Assembly: GCA_905250025.1 (NCBI GenBank)
Contig: CAJNOJ010000109.1
Coordinates: 1-64,000, forward strand
Source: Adineta ricciae
Lineage: Eukaryota; Rotifera; Eurotatoria; Adinetida; Adinetidae
Direction of reading: 5' to 3'
DNA: 64,000 nt
The notes under the pieces are model-generated. The model did no database searches. It saw only the letters and a list, made by a program, of their open reading frames with translations, and was not told the origin of the DNA. Position 1 is the first letter of the stretch. Each line of letters starts with the position of its first letter. The position numbers and the translations under genes are program-made. Below are positions 33,720-43,137 of this stretch, one piece after another.

Positions 33720-35573
33720 GTTTTGTTTTTATAATTCTGATGATAAAATCGTATCTTCTAATATTAATCATCTCCGTTCGATGCATCTATCCGACATATA
33801 TCGTTTACTACAATCAATTTCACATAATTTCAACTCAGTATCATTCAAATTGGGTTTTTCTTTTATTCGTTTCATATCTATTTGATAGAATATTTTTCAT
33901 TTGAATCATTTGATGTTGAACTTGAGAAACAGGATCTTCATATACAAATGAAGCTAGTACGTTTCGAATAAGTATTGCAGTTGCTATTAAATCTGTATTC
34001 AGACAACAATTATCTAAAATCGAATCCAAATATGAGTGTCGTAATAATTAATCCCTCGTGAATGTTTCCTTTTTGGTGTCTTTTGCAACATTTACAAACT
34101 GTTTGTAGAATCTACAGACTCTTGTTTTTTCTTATTTAGTCTCACATAAAGTTACTGAAAATAGTGCATCAGTTGACAAACGAAAGTCCTAATAGAAGAA
34201 AAACGTCAGGTGTGGATCCACAACATCGACGCAGGATTAGATATAACCTACAAAGGTATATAAGGCATTTCTTGAGTTTTGACAGATATATTTTACTGCA
34301 TAGTGAGCAGAATTTGAATATGTGGTAGCGAGAAGTAGAGTATTGTATGTGCTTTACCTTTATAAGGTTTTTTCCTTCTTGATAGCGATACATTATTGTG
34401 AGGAGTAAACATTTTCAGACAAGAAAGATTGTCATAGTCACGAATTATTGTATGTTCATAAGAGAAAAATTAGTTTCATCTTAAATATTTGTCATTAAAA
34501 TATCTCAGAGTGCACGAATATTTTTACGTAAATCTGCTGATTCATTCCTTTTTCATCATGTATGTGACGATTTATAAAGGTAAGTTGTGCGTTGCCTCAA
34601 AGGACGGTTTGTTTATATATGCAGTATGGTGTGAAGATTGACAGAAAAGGTAAAAACAATGAGGGATGTTATCGCGTCTTTGAGGATTGCGTGGAGACAA
34701 TTATATATGTAAATAATGTATAACGTGATCTCTTTGTTTAATGAGATCGAGAGAAGAGGTTGGATATCGATACCGATGAGAAGTTAGCACCTACAAACAA
34801 AAACGGGATAAAATGAATTCATCCAATGCCAAACTTGATTCTACATTGGATGATTTTACTTTCGAAATCGTTTTTACGGACGGTGATTCGTTTTCCTACA
34901 ATTTCGCTCTATTCTTTTGCCTTTTGGTATTACTTTCGCATTGACTACTCTCTCTTTTCCGCTGACACAAACTATCATTCATTTTATTTCGTCGATTTTG
35001 CAATATAAATATCATCAAATGAAGAAAATTTTGGGTTAAATTGCCTTGTAAAAGGTATTGAGTCGTATCTGATGATTGTTACCTATGTTTTTTTAGTGGC
35101 TGTCATTATGAAATGAAAAAAAAGGTGCGTAGAATAGTATAAAGAGTGTATTCAGAACGATTTACCGTAGTCAACTGTTTTGTCGTTTGTAAAAGTTACA
35201 CGATACTCTTATCTATTTTGACTGTATACAGTATTCTTGAAAAGAGTGTGCAACATGGATATCCATTTATTTGATAAATATGTTCTATGACTGAAAAACG
35301 CATAAACATTTCTTATGTAACAAATCTATGCAAATAACGTTATTTTCCTCACATTGTCCTGAATTCCAAGGATATTTTGATGATTCGATTGTTTTGAATC
35401 ACCTGTTTCTTTCTTTTAATAGTCATTATTTATACATACTGATCATACCATCAATCATTCAAGCGAAGGTATTTGACAAAGAATAACTACTTATTTTGAT
35501 CCGATAATTATCTCTAAAACATATCTGATAGCCTTGGTACAAAAGGAAATCTTTGACATATAAATGACATTGA
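33720..35573. other. Gene-poor region between the direct repeats
   Basis: AT-rich, with many stop codons in all frames. Short frames at 33841-34029 and 34169-34393 (minus) have no recognisable content. No polymerase, integrase or other transposon gene seen. Confidence 0.4.
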
Positions 35574-35870
35574 ATATTCCGATGAAAAGATAGGATTAAT
35601 ATCCACAAATAAACTTAATCAGATACACATTCATTTCTAAAAACAACATTCGAATGAAAATATATGAAAGAATACTTTGATTTTGTATATATACGATGAT
35701 AGACAACTTATCATCATTGGTAGTGTCAATCATTACAGAATGTTTATATAAATGTCGAATCATTTGAATAGTTCGACGGTGAAATATATGCGTTCATTTC
35801 TTTGACTACTGATGAAAGGATAATATCACTCCATTTTTATTATTCAATGAATATAATATAACAACAAAAA
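35574..35870 (+). repeat. Direct repeat, copy 2 (matches 32805-33101)
   Basis: Second copy of the 297-bp unit, ending about 85 bases before the 3' end of the NET-family zinc-finger gene. Near-identity suggests recent duplication or a family of interspersed elements. Confidence 0.92.
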
Positions 35871-35955
35871 ATGATCAAAGTAATGTAAAAACATAACCTT
35901 CTGTTTGCTTGTTTTTGAGAATAGAGAAAAACGAGAGAGAAGAGATACATGGCGA

Positions 35956-36607
35956 TTAATTTTTCTTCTTCGTTATCGAGTCTGTTGGTGACAAAGATAA
36001 GTACGGATAAAAATAGGGTAATTGATCATTAGTATTGATCAATTTAGAAGGTTTCAAATACGGTTGAAAACGGGAATGACTAGACGTTTTTGTTGGTTTA
36101 TGATCTGATCGAATATGATTATATAATTCATATTCCGATAAAAATCTTGCGCCACATTTCAAATAATGACAGACGTACAATTGAAGATTATTAAGCGGAT
36201 TGGTACATAGGTATTGAGATGTGTGACATTGAAAACATCCAGGTACTGTGCAAAAGGATGGATATGAATATTGAGATGCGAGATAAGGAAATGATGATTG
36301 TGGAAATAAATTTGTTAAAGATGGAGTTGAATCGATTTGTTGAGTGTGAGATGCTTTCGAAGGTCTTTTTGGTGATACAGGTGAGAGACGTTTTGTTGAA
36401 GAAGATTTTATTAGTTGAGATGTGAATATCGATGGAGAATCTTTTCCAATACTCGAACATGTTTGAGCAAGAAGTTCTAATGGACTTTGTTTAGATTCGG
36501 ACTAAGAAGAAAGAAAGAATAGGTTAAGAAGAAAATCAAGTTTCTTCACTTACTAGAAGTATTGAAGACGGTTGAATATAATCTGATTTCGTTGTTGTTG
36601 AAGACAT
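35956..36607 (-). CDS. ZNF503: NET-family (Noc/Elbow/ZNF503/ZNF703) zinc-finger corepressor, compact
   Basis: Two exons: MSSTTTKSDYIQPSSILL, then a phase-0 intron ending in ttcttcttag (near 36502), then SESKQ. The second exon starts with the Sp-like box SPLELLAQTCSSIGKD, a hallmark of NET proteins. Next come a Ser/Pro-rich linker, a Cys-rich segment (SFCTVPGCFQCHTSQYLC) and one C2H2 finger, YVCHYLKCGARFLSEYELYNHIRSDH (C-x4-C-x12-H-x4-H), the divergent finger of this family. The tail has PYFYPYLSLSP. NET proteins are nuclear repressors in limb, trachea and brain patterning, acting with Groucho; I saw no clear Groucho-binding FKPY motif. At about 195 aa it is much shorter than fly or vertebrate members. 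The ATG directly follows an acceptor-like aaatagcag. Confidence 0.85.
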
Positions 36608-37680
36608 CTGCTATTTCCGAATGATGATGATGATCGGTTGTTATTTATTTGTCGAAAGTATGAAAGTGTCTTTTTTGCTTTCTTTTCTCGACAGATAAAA
36701 GAGAAAAGAGAAGGAAAAGCGAAGAACAGATTTGTATGTGTGATAAATGATGATCATGTTTGCTATTCTCATGCGAATAAACGTACACTACTGCTTGACA
36801 CATGTCAATTAGAAAAGAAGGGGAAGGGAAACTAATGTTCGATGAATAATGATGGCATCTATATAAACGTTGATATAGCGTGTTGTATTCGATGGAAATT
36901 TGTCTCGTTTTCGTTTGGTTTTCATGATGAAAGAAAAACAAAATTTTGTCAGTTTAGAAAAGTAAAGAGATGAAAATGATGAATATCGACAGTTATGACA
37001 AGAAAAGGCAAATTTTGTTGGTTAAATGACAGATAATAATGATGATGATATAAAACATTTCGAACTGACACAGACGTATTCTTTCTCGAAGTACTTTTAT
37101 GATCATGATCACATTGCTTTTTGTGTCGTTTTTTCTTCTTCTTCTTCTTGACAATAACTGAAGATATCGATCTATACGAGAAAGAAACATCAGAAGACAT
37201 TTGGATCATTAATCATTCAATGTTCTTTAATAATAACAATACTTCGACAGGCAAACGAATGATTTATTGACAACGATGAGATGAAACATGCGATTCATTT
37301 CATCAATATCCATTGATTTGGGTAGAAATGATTATAAACGATTTCTAGTACGAAAAATTTCTTCGACAATTTCAATTCCAAATGAACTCGACATTTATCG
37401 TCGTGAAAAGAAAAAGAAGTTCTTATCGATTATCATAGATTGTCTTCTCAGATTAATAAAGTTTATTATGACTTATTCCACTTGAAAACAGATCAGATTA
37501 TTCGAATTTTTAATCATAATTGACACTTTAAATAGAAGAAATTTTAAGAGATTTCATCTCGAAGATGAAAATATGAAATAAATACAACTAAGAACGTCTC
37601 ATTCAATACAAACGCCCATCTCTCTGTATTATTCTACATTGTATTCATATCATTCCTTCTCTCCCCTCGAAACAAGAATG
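36608..37680. other. Intergenic region, nothing recognised
   Basis: AT-rich, with a run of purine/pyrimidine-biased sequence (for example TTCTTCTTCTTCTTC near 37135). The short frames have no recognisable content. Confidence 0.4.
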
Positions 37681-38220
37681 AACAAACGAAAAGAAATTCC
37701 TTACTTAAAACAACGAATCTTCACCATAGACAACGAATTCCATGTAAATAACACAATTGACACGACAATTCTTCTTCTCATTACATTCATTGGAAATCTC
37801 TTTGCATTGTGTGTCTCAATAGATCAATATCAACGCAAAAGTGTTCATGTTCTCATTTGTAATTTAATTCTTGAAGGAACAATTTCGTCTTCAAAATTTG
37901 ATTTTGTTAAAATGATTTCATTTATTAATTTCAATGAATATTTTATATTAAATAATGATCAATGGTTGAATAAATGTTGGTGTAAATGTGAAATGTCTAT
38001 TCTTCGAGTTATGGATTTTCATCTTGGTTATACAATTGTGTTTTTATATTTTGTCAATTTCCTTATTTTATTTATCAATTAATTCGAATTTATAATCCTT
38101 TAATTCAATTTCAATCATTTCTTATTGATATTCCATTAATTACTCTTCATTTTGGTGTTTTGCATTTTTACCTTGTTTTCATCATTGATTTCCTTTTCTT
38201 CAATCTCGATGGTTTCATTT
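37681..38220 (+). pseudogene. Decayed multi-pass membrane protein, possibly rhodopsin-like GPCR
   Basis: The frame from 37681 (MNKRKEIPYLKQ) holds a hydrophobic segment with a GN motif (TTILLLITFIGNLFALCV), a second segment (VHVLICNLILEG) and, after a Cys (WCKCEM), a third (GYTIVFLYFVNFLILF). It stops at 38080-38082. In another frame the sequence goes on as FIYQLIRIYNPLIQF and a further hydrophobic stretch (LITLHFGVLHFYLVFIIDFL), so a frameshift near 38060-38080 would restore a longer membrane protein. The helix order and GN motif recall TM1-TM4 of class A receptors, but no DRY or NPxxY motif is present. Identity is tentative. Confidence 0.35.
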
Positions 38221-38997
38221 GACAACATAAATTCGATCAAATGGAAAATATATTCAACAAATATTTGAAGAATTTATTCAATTTAATCATTAACGAAAAT
38301 CAAAACATTCTAATGATGTTAATCCGCCTTTCATTTTTTCTCGAAATAATATCAAATCAACAATTAATAACATCTCTTCTATCACCAAAGCCAACAAAAT
38401 TCATCAAGACGAACAAACAACAGAACTTTAATTGTACAGAGTTTTCATTTTGTATAAGAAATGTGGAATAGGTAATTAAATTCGTCAACAAATCCGATAG
38501 AGTTCTTGGTGAACGATTTGCATAGTATTTCAAGTGTGGAATTAGTGCACTTGAGTGAAAAAAGTCCTCATTTGATGATATTATGGTGATATAATCATAC
38601 CAGTCATGTAGAATTATGCTGATGACATGAACTAACAGATACATAACGAAATATACACCTGACAATCTGAGGAAACGTTATAAGACAAAAAATGAGTTAT
38701 TTTATAATTCAATACAACGAGTTCTTCTCTCTTGTTATTTACTCTCTTATTCAATTCAAAATAATATAAAACAATAGACAAAAATCAGTTGTACTTTGTT
38801 TCGCTAACAAGTGATATTCATAACGTGTTACATGAGAAGAGTTTATTTGATTTTTATGATATTTAATCAATCGAAATACGCGAATCATATTTCTAATAAA
38901 GGTGAGTTTTTAAGAAACTGGAAGGAAATTTTCTCAATTCATAAGAGCGATTAGTTCGATTGATATATACGTATAGTAGGTCTTCAATTCATCGATT
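38221..38997. other. Intergenic region, nothing recognised
   Basis: AT-rich gap between the decayed membrane-protein fragment and the 3' end of the GH31 gene. Short frames only. Confidence 0.4.
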
Positions 38998-41364
38998 CTA
39001 TTCTTGTTGATTCACTTGATATGAACGTTGTTCGTTGAGAGGAAAACGCCATTGCAATCTTGTTTCGTTTCCTTCGATGACAAATGTATCGATTTGAATA
39101 TGATTTTCATTGCATAATAAACGAATCGTTTGTAAATCAAATCTTCCTTGCGATTCATCATAACAATCCATCGTTTCACCATCATCATCGTATAGATTAA
39201 ATTCACTTGTGCCGATTCCTTCGAATGGATAAACGCGTATTTCTAAGCCATCATCAGTTTGAAATGGTAAAAGAGCACCTTCACGAACAAATAACGGAAA
39301 TATATCCAATGTTGCTGCGACTGTGATCGTTTGTCCACCAGCATAAATCTGATCTGTCCAGAAGTCATACCATTTCGTTCCGGATGGTAAATATAATGTA
39401 CGATTTGTGGCATTTTCTTCATAAACAGATGCGACCAATAGCCATGGTCCAAGGAGAAATTCAAAAGATTGATCACGACATTTTTCATCGAATTGAAAAT
39501 GATAAACAGTTGGACGAATAATCGGATGACCGGTTATCGCCGCTTCGTGTGAAAGAGAATATAGATACGAATGTAAATGCTTACGAAAATATAAGGCATC
39601 ATGAATCAATGGAAGAGCATCTTCATACATCCAAAGAGAATTTTCACTATTATCATCGCAGTTGTCATCTTGATTTGGACGCCATGAATGAACACAAAAT
39701 CTCGGATGAAATATACCATTTTGTATCCAGCGAACGAATAATTCTAACGAAGGTTTTTCACCAGCAAATCCACCAACGTCATGACCAATCAATGGAAAAC
39801 CACTTAGAGATAAATTTAAACCCATAGGTATATTATACTTCAATGTATGCCATGAACAACGATTATCTCCTGTCCATGTCCCAGCATATCGTTGTGCACC
39901 TGCACATGCAGCACGTGTTAATAACCAGGGACGAACAGTTGGATTTGCTTGAATTTGTGCGTCATATGATGATTTAATCATTAGAATTGTTTGAATAGGT
40001 CGTAAACCTTCAATTGATTGTCCATGAAAACACTTCGCTTGAGAATTTCGTATGTTGAACTCATTATTATCATTCCACGTACAATCAATTCCATTCTTTA
40101 ATATTTTTTCGATAACTTGATTTTTCCACCATTGAACAGTCTTGGGATTAGTGAAATCCAGATGTGCACCCAATCCACCCCAAAATGGTGATAGATCAGG
40201 TTGTTTTTGTTCGTCATTCTGAATAAACAACGCTCGACATTCGTTAAAATATGGGTGTGTAGTTAACATAGCTGGTTTAATATTTGCTAAAATTTTCATT
40301 CCCGCACGATGAAAGTTTTCCGCAATAGTTGGCGGTGAGGGCACACGCTGTTTATCCCAAACAAATACATACCGTTTTCCATCAGTACTATTCATTGAAT
40401 AACCTGAAGACAAATGAAAGCCCGTACATTCAATACTATATTTAGAACATTTATCAATAAATTTCTTTAGCATATCTTGGGCATTGGCTGCATCAGTATA
40501 TTTCATTGCTGAACCCAAATATCCCAATGTCCATTTAGGTGCTAACGGACAATGTCCAGTTAGTTTTGTATATTGCTCAATTACATGTTCAATTAGAGGT
40601 CCGTTGATAAAGTAATAATCTAAATCTGGGTCTTTACTCTCAAAATATACCATATCACCAAAGTAATTATCGATTTCACAGCCGAAATCAAATGTACAGT
40701 CATATGTTGTATCATAAAATAAACCGAATGCATGATCATGTCGTAATGTTATGTAGAATGGAATATGTTTATAGAGTGGATCACTATGTTCAGCATTGTA
40801 ACCCATGGCGTCCATATTTCGCATTCGATATCGACGAGATTTTTTATCGATTGGACCACTTTTCTCACCTAAACCATAATAATGATAATGATCATCCGTC
40901 GATGGTCGAGAAAGTGTATGACGAAATTGCTGTGTGGAAGTTGAATACTGATAACTACAAACAGGATTGTCTTGCAGAAGAATTTCATGATTTGTCATCC
41001 ATACGATTGCAAATGGTTTATGTAAATGAATTTTACACGTAATTGTATCAGTGGATATCAATAGTTCATTTTCATGTTCAATCACAGTGAAAATACAAGT
41101 GTCATTACCATAATTATTTCGTGAAATTTCATGGCGGAGGCGACCTTCATAAGGAACGTCATTTGTTTCTTTATCAACGATAGCCCATGTGCGTGCTGTC
41201 ACTGGTTCGCCTTTTGGCCAAACTCGAACACGAATAAGATTATGAGTCAAAACACTGATTATATATTTTGTTAATTGATTTTCTTGAGAAATAATTATAA
41301 TTCGATTTGCTTTGTCATGTATCCACTTCAGCGATACTCTTTCAATAGAATCTTCAAAAATCAT
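38998..41364 (-). CDS. Glycoside hydrolase family 31 (alpha-glucosidase type), intronless
   Basis: One open frame of 788 aa without introns. It has the GH31 plan: N-terminal beta-sandwich (YHYYGLGEKSGPIDKKSRRY), then the barrel (APKWTLGYLGSAMKYTDA), the nucleophile loop CTWNDNNEF (Asp about 432, the counterpart of DMNE), GTWTGDN with the acid/base Asp at about 500, IGHDVGGF, and WIQNGIFHPRFCVHSW. C-terminal beta domains follow (LPSGTKWYDFWTDQIYAGG, PLFVREGALLPF). The family hydrolyses alpha-glucosides or related sugars; the substrate cannot be told. No signal peptide is visible, so it may be cytosolic. The lack of introns suggests bacterial or fungal origin. The ATG lies 3 bases after a strong acceptor formed by a CTTT repeat ending TCTAG, 93 bases after the stop of the FAD oxidoreductase gene upstream. 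Confidence 0.93.
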   Translation of the reverse strand: MIFEDSIERVSLKWIHDKANRIIIISQENQLTKYIISVLTHNLIRVRVWPKGEPVTARTWAIVDKETNDVPYEGRLRHEISRNNYGNDTCIFTVIEHENELLISTDTITCKIHLHKPFAIVWMTNHEILLQDNPVCSYQYSTSTQQFRHTLSRPSTDDHYHYYGLGEKSGPIDKKSRRYRMRNMDAMGYNAEHSDPLYKHIPFYITLRHDHAFGLFYDTTYDCTFDFGCEIDNYFGDMVYFESKDPDLDYYFINGPLIEHVIEQYTKLTGHCPLAPKWTLGYLGSAMKYTDAANAQDMLKKFIDKCSKYSIECTGFHLSSGYSMNSTDGKRYVFVWDKQRVPSPPTIAENFHRAGMKILANIKPAMLTTHPYFNECRALFIQNDEQKQPDLSPFWGGLGAHLDFTNPKTVQWWKNQVIEKILKNGIDCTWNDNNEFNIRNSQAKCFHGQSIEGLRPIQTILMIKSSYDAQIQANPTVRPWLLTRAACAGAQRYAGTWTGDNRCSWHTLKYNIPMGLNLSLSGFPLIGHDVGGFAGEKPSLELFVRWIQNGIFHPRFCVHSWRPNQDDNCDDNSENSLWMYEDALPLIHDALYFRKHLHSYLYSLSHEAAITGHPIIRPTVYHFQFDEKCRDQSFEFLLGPWLLVASVYEENATNRTLYLPSGTKWYDFWTDQIYAGGQTITVAATLDIFPLFVREGALLPFQTDDGLEIRVYPFEGIGTSEFNLYDDDGETMDCYDESQGRFDLQTIRLLCNENHIQIDTFVIEGNETRLQWRFPLNEQRSYQVNQQE

Positions 41365-41370
41365 AATCTA

Positions 41371-41407
41371 GAAAGAAAGAAAGAATGAAAGAAAGAAAGA
41401 AAGAAAG
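41371..41407. repeat. GAAA microsatellite; on the minus strand a polypyrimidine tract with splice acceptor
   Basis: Tandem GAAA units with one interruption (GAATG). On the transcribed (minus) strand this reads as CTTT repeats ending TTTCTAG at 41368, right before the GH31 ATG at 41364. It therefore has the form of a 3' splice site between two same-strand genes. Confidence 0.75.
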
Positions 41408-41457
41408 AAGTCAATCACAGGTGCAAAAAACATAGCAATAAAACTGAAATATGAACT

Positions 41458-43137
41458 CTAATCATCAGGATATCGTGTTCCGTGGATTGTCCATGACATT
41501 GGTGTATATATTTTCACCAAAGTTTGTACACGCTTCAAATGTGCTTCTTCGAGCATATCAGCAGTCTTTGAAAGCTTGTTCTGCACCGCATATGCTCCAA
41601 CTACACCTGCTGCTTGTCCAATAGAAAATTCAACTGGATGTAGACGAGTAGCTGAATTCACTAAAAATGACTGTGCCATAGTCTTACCAATCACAATCAA
41701 ATTATCTACGTCACGGTTTGTCATGGCTCGTAAAGGCACATAGTATGGCAAAATAGGATAGTATTCGTTCATATACGATGGATAAGTACACTGCTGCATG
41801 GGATGTACATCGACGTCATAAGCACCAATGCATAGACGATCCTCGAAAATATATCCATGTAAATCACGTGCATGTCCACTTATAGTTGTGATGTTCATAA
41901 GAAACTCTCCGACTCCAATTGATCGACGTGATTCTCTTAGATACGGCATTTTTGCCAGACCGTGACATGTACCAGCCGCAGGAACCGAACGTACAAGTAC
42001 AGTTCGATTAGCCCATTGTGCAGGAGAATTCTTTCGATACCAATAATGATATCCATAAGCTTGTCGTTCTGCATTCTGAATGGCATCTAAATTAACTCCA
42101 CCTTGCCACTGATTTGTATCTCGTTGATGCTGTGCATCCGATAAAGAAAGAAAAAAGAATTCTTTTCGATAATCATTTCCACCCGACCAATTTTGTATTG
42201 TTATATCATTAGCAGCAACAGTATCTGCATTGGGTGCAGATGTGTTCACTCGTCGATATGTCCATATACGTTCCCATGTTAAAGATTGAAATGTGTAATT
42301 GGCTCCTCCAGTGGGTTCAGGCAATGGATTTGGTGGTTCATCAGCAGGTGTCTCTCGTAGTTGTTGAAGAAAATCGAACGTAAACGATTGACCACATGTC
42401 GAATCACCAACACCTGATGTGTCACCATCAAAACGTTCCATCAAACCCTGTAGGTAACTTGCATTCGACAAAACTAACACTTCACCCCATGAACTACCTT
42501 CCATAACATATACCATGTTTGTAAATAATAATTGTGTCTTTGTAAACCATGCACTGTCTATTGGCGAGTACCAATCGGGCAATTCTTCTGATAAAAATCG
42601 ACAACGTTCGGTCGATGATTGTATTGATGTACGTTGAATGGCTTCAATTTGAATAATTCGGCGACCACTTGCATCTTTATTGATACGTTTAATGACTGTG
42701 TTGTAAAATATCCGAGTATTATTCAACTCTGGCACGATCGCTTCTGAATGAAACAAATTTGGAATTGAACATTTTGGCGATACCCAACATCGACCTGTAT
42801 CGCCTAGGACAGCAAGCATTTTGGCAAAGAGAGGATTTTGATTATTCATTTGTCGATCGATCGAACCGACATTCAAAGTATAATTTGTATCCTTATCTTT
42901 CACTGTATGAAACGCAAAATCTGGTGCACTCAACAATTCAGCTGATAATTGTCCGCCAATCCAATCTGTTGGTTCCAGTACACATACGTTTCCTTTTAAA
43001 AACTTCGAAGCTGTTATTATTGCTCCTAGAGCAGATGTTGTTCCACCAACGATTAATAATTGACAATCGTCAATCGTACGAACCGAAGAATCGATCGAGT
43101 GAATAAGACACACAATTACGAGAATATGCAGAAGCAT
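41458..43137 (-). CDS. Secreted FAD-dependent oxidoreductase (FAD_oxidored type), intronless
   Basis: One open frame of 559 aa. An N-terminal signal peptide (MLLHILVIVCLIHSIDSS) is followed by the dinucleotide-binding strand DCQLLIVGGTTSALGAIITA, a GG-type variant of GxGxxG, then VCVLEPTDWIGGQLSAE, typical of FAD-dependent oxidoreductases often found beside bacterial polysaccharide-degrading enzymes. Near the C-terminus VDNLIVIGKTMAQSFLVNSATRLHPVEFSIGQAAG is the second FAD-binding block of the family. The substrate is unknown. The lack of introns and the bacterial-type family suggest acquisition by transfer. The ATG is preceded by an acceptor (gttttgtcttag) and 6 bases of leader. It lies directly upstream of the GH31 gene on the same strand. 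Confidence 0.85.
   Translation of the reverse strand: MLLHILVIVCLIHSIDSSVRTIDDCQLLIVGGTTSALGAIITASKFLKGNVCVLEPTDWIGGQLSAELLSAPDFAFHTVKDKDTNYTLNVGSIDRQMNNQNPLFAKMLAVLGDTGRCWVSPKCSIPNLFHSEAIVPELNNTRIFYNTVIKRINKDASGRRIIQIEAIQRTSIQSSTERCRFLSEELPDWYSPIDSAWFTKTQLLFTNMVYVMEGSSWGEVLVLSNASYLQGLMERFDGDTSGVGDSTCGQSFTFDFLQQLRETPADEPPNPLPEPTGGANYTFQSLTWERIWTYRRVNTSAPNADTVAANDITIQNWSGGNDYRKEFFFLSLSDAQHQRDTNQWQGGVNLDAIQNAERQAYGYHYWYRKNSPAQWANRTVLVRSVPAAGTCHGLAKMPYLRESRRSIGVGEFLMNITTISGHARDLHGYIFEDRLCIGAYDVDVHPMQQCTYPSYMNEYYPILPYYVPLRAMTNRDVDNLIVIGKTMAQSFLVNSATRLHPVEFSIGQAAGVVGAYAVQNKLSKTADMLEEAHLKRVQTLVKIYTPMSWTIHGTRYPDD

Noticed and set aside
32805-35870. LTR retrotransposon
   Set aside because: The repeats lack TG..CA ends and there is no reverse transcriptase, integrase or gag-like frame between them.
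39549-39827. Plus-strand frames inside the GH31 gene (39549-39827, 40692-41042)
   Set aside because: These are antisense shadows of a strongly conserved enzyme.
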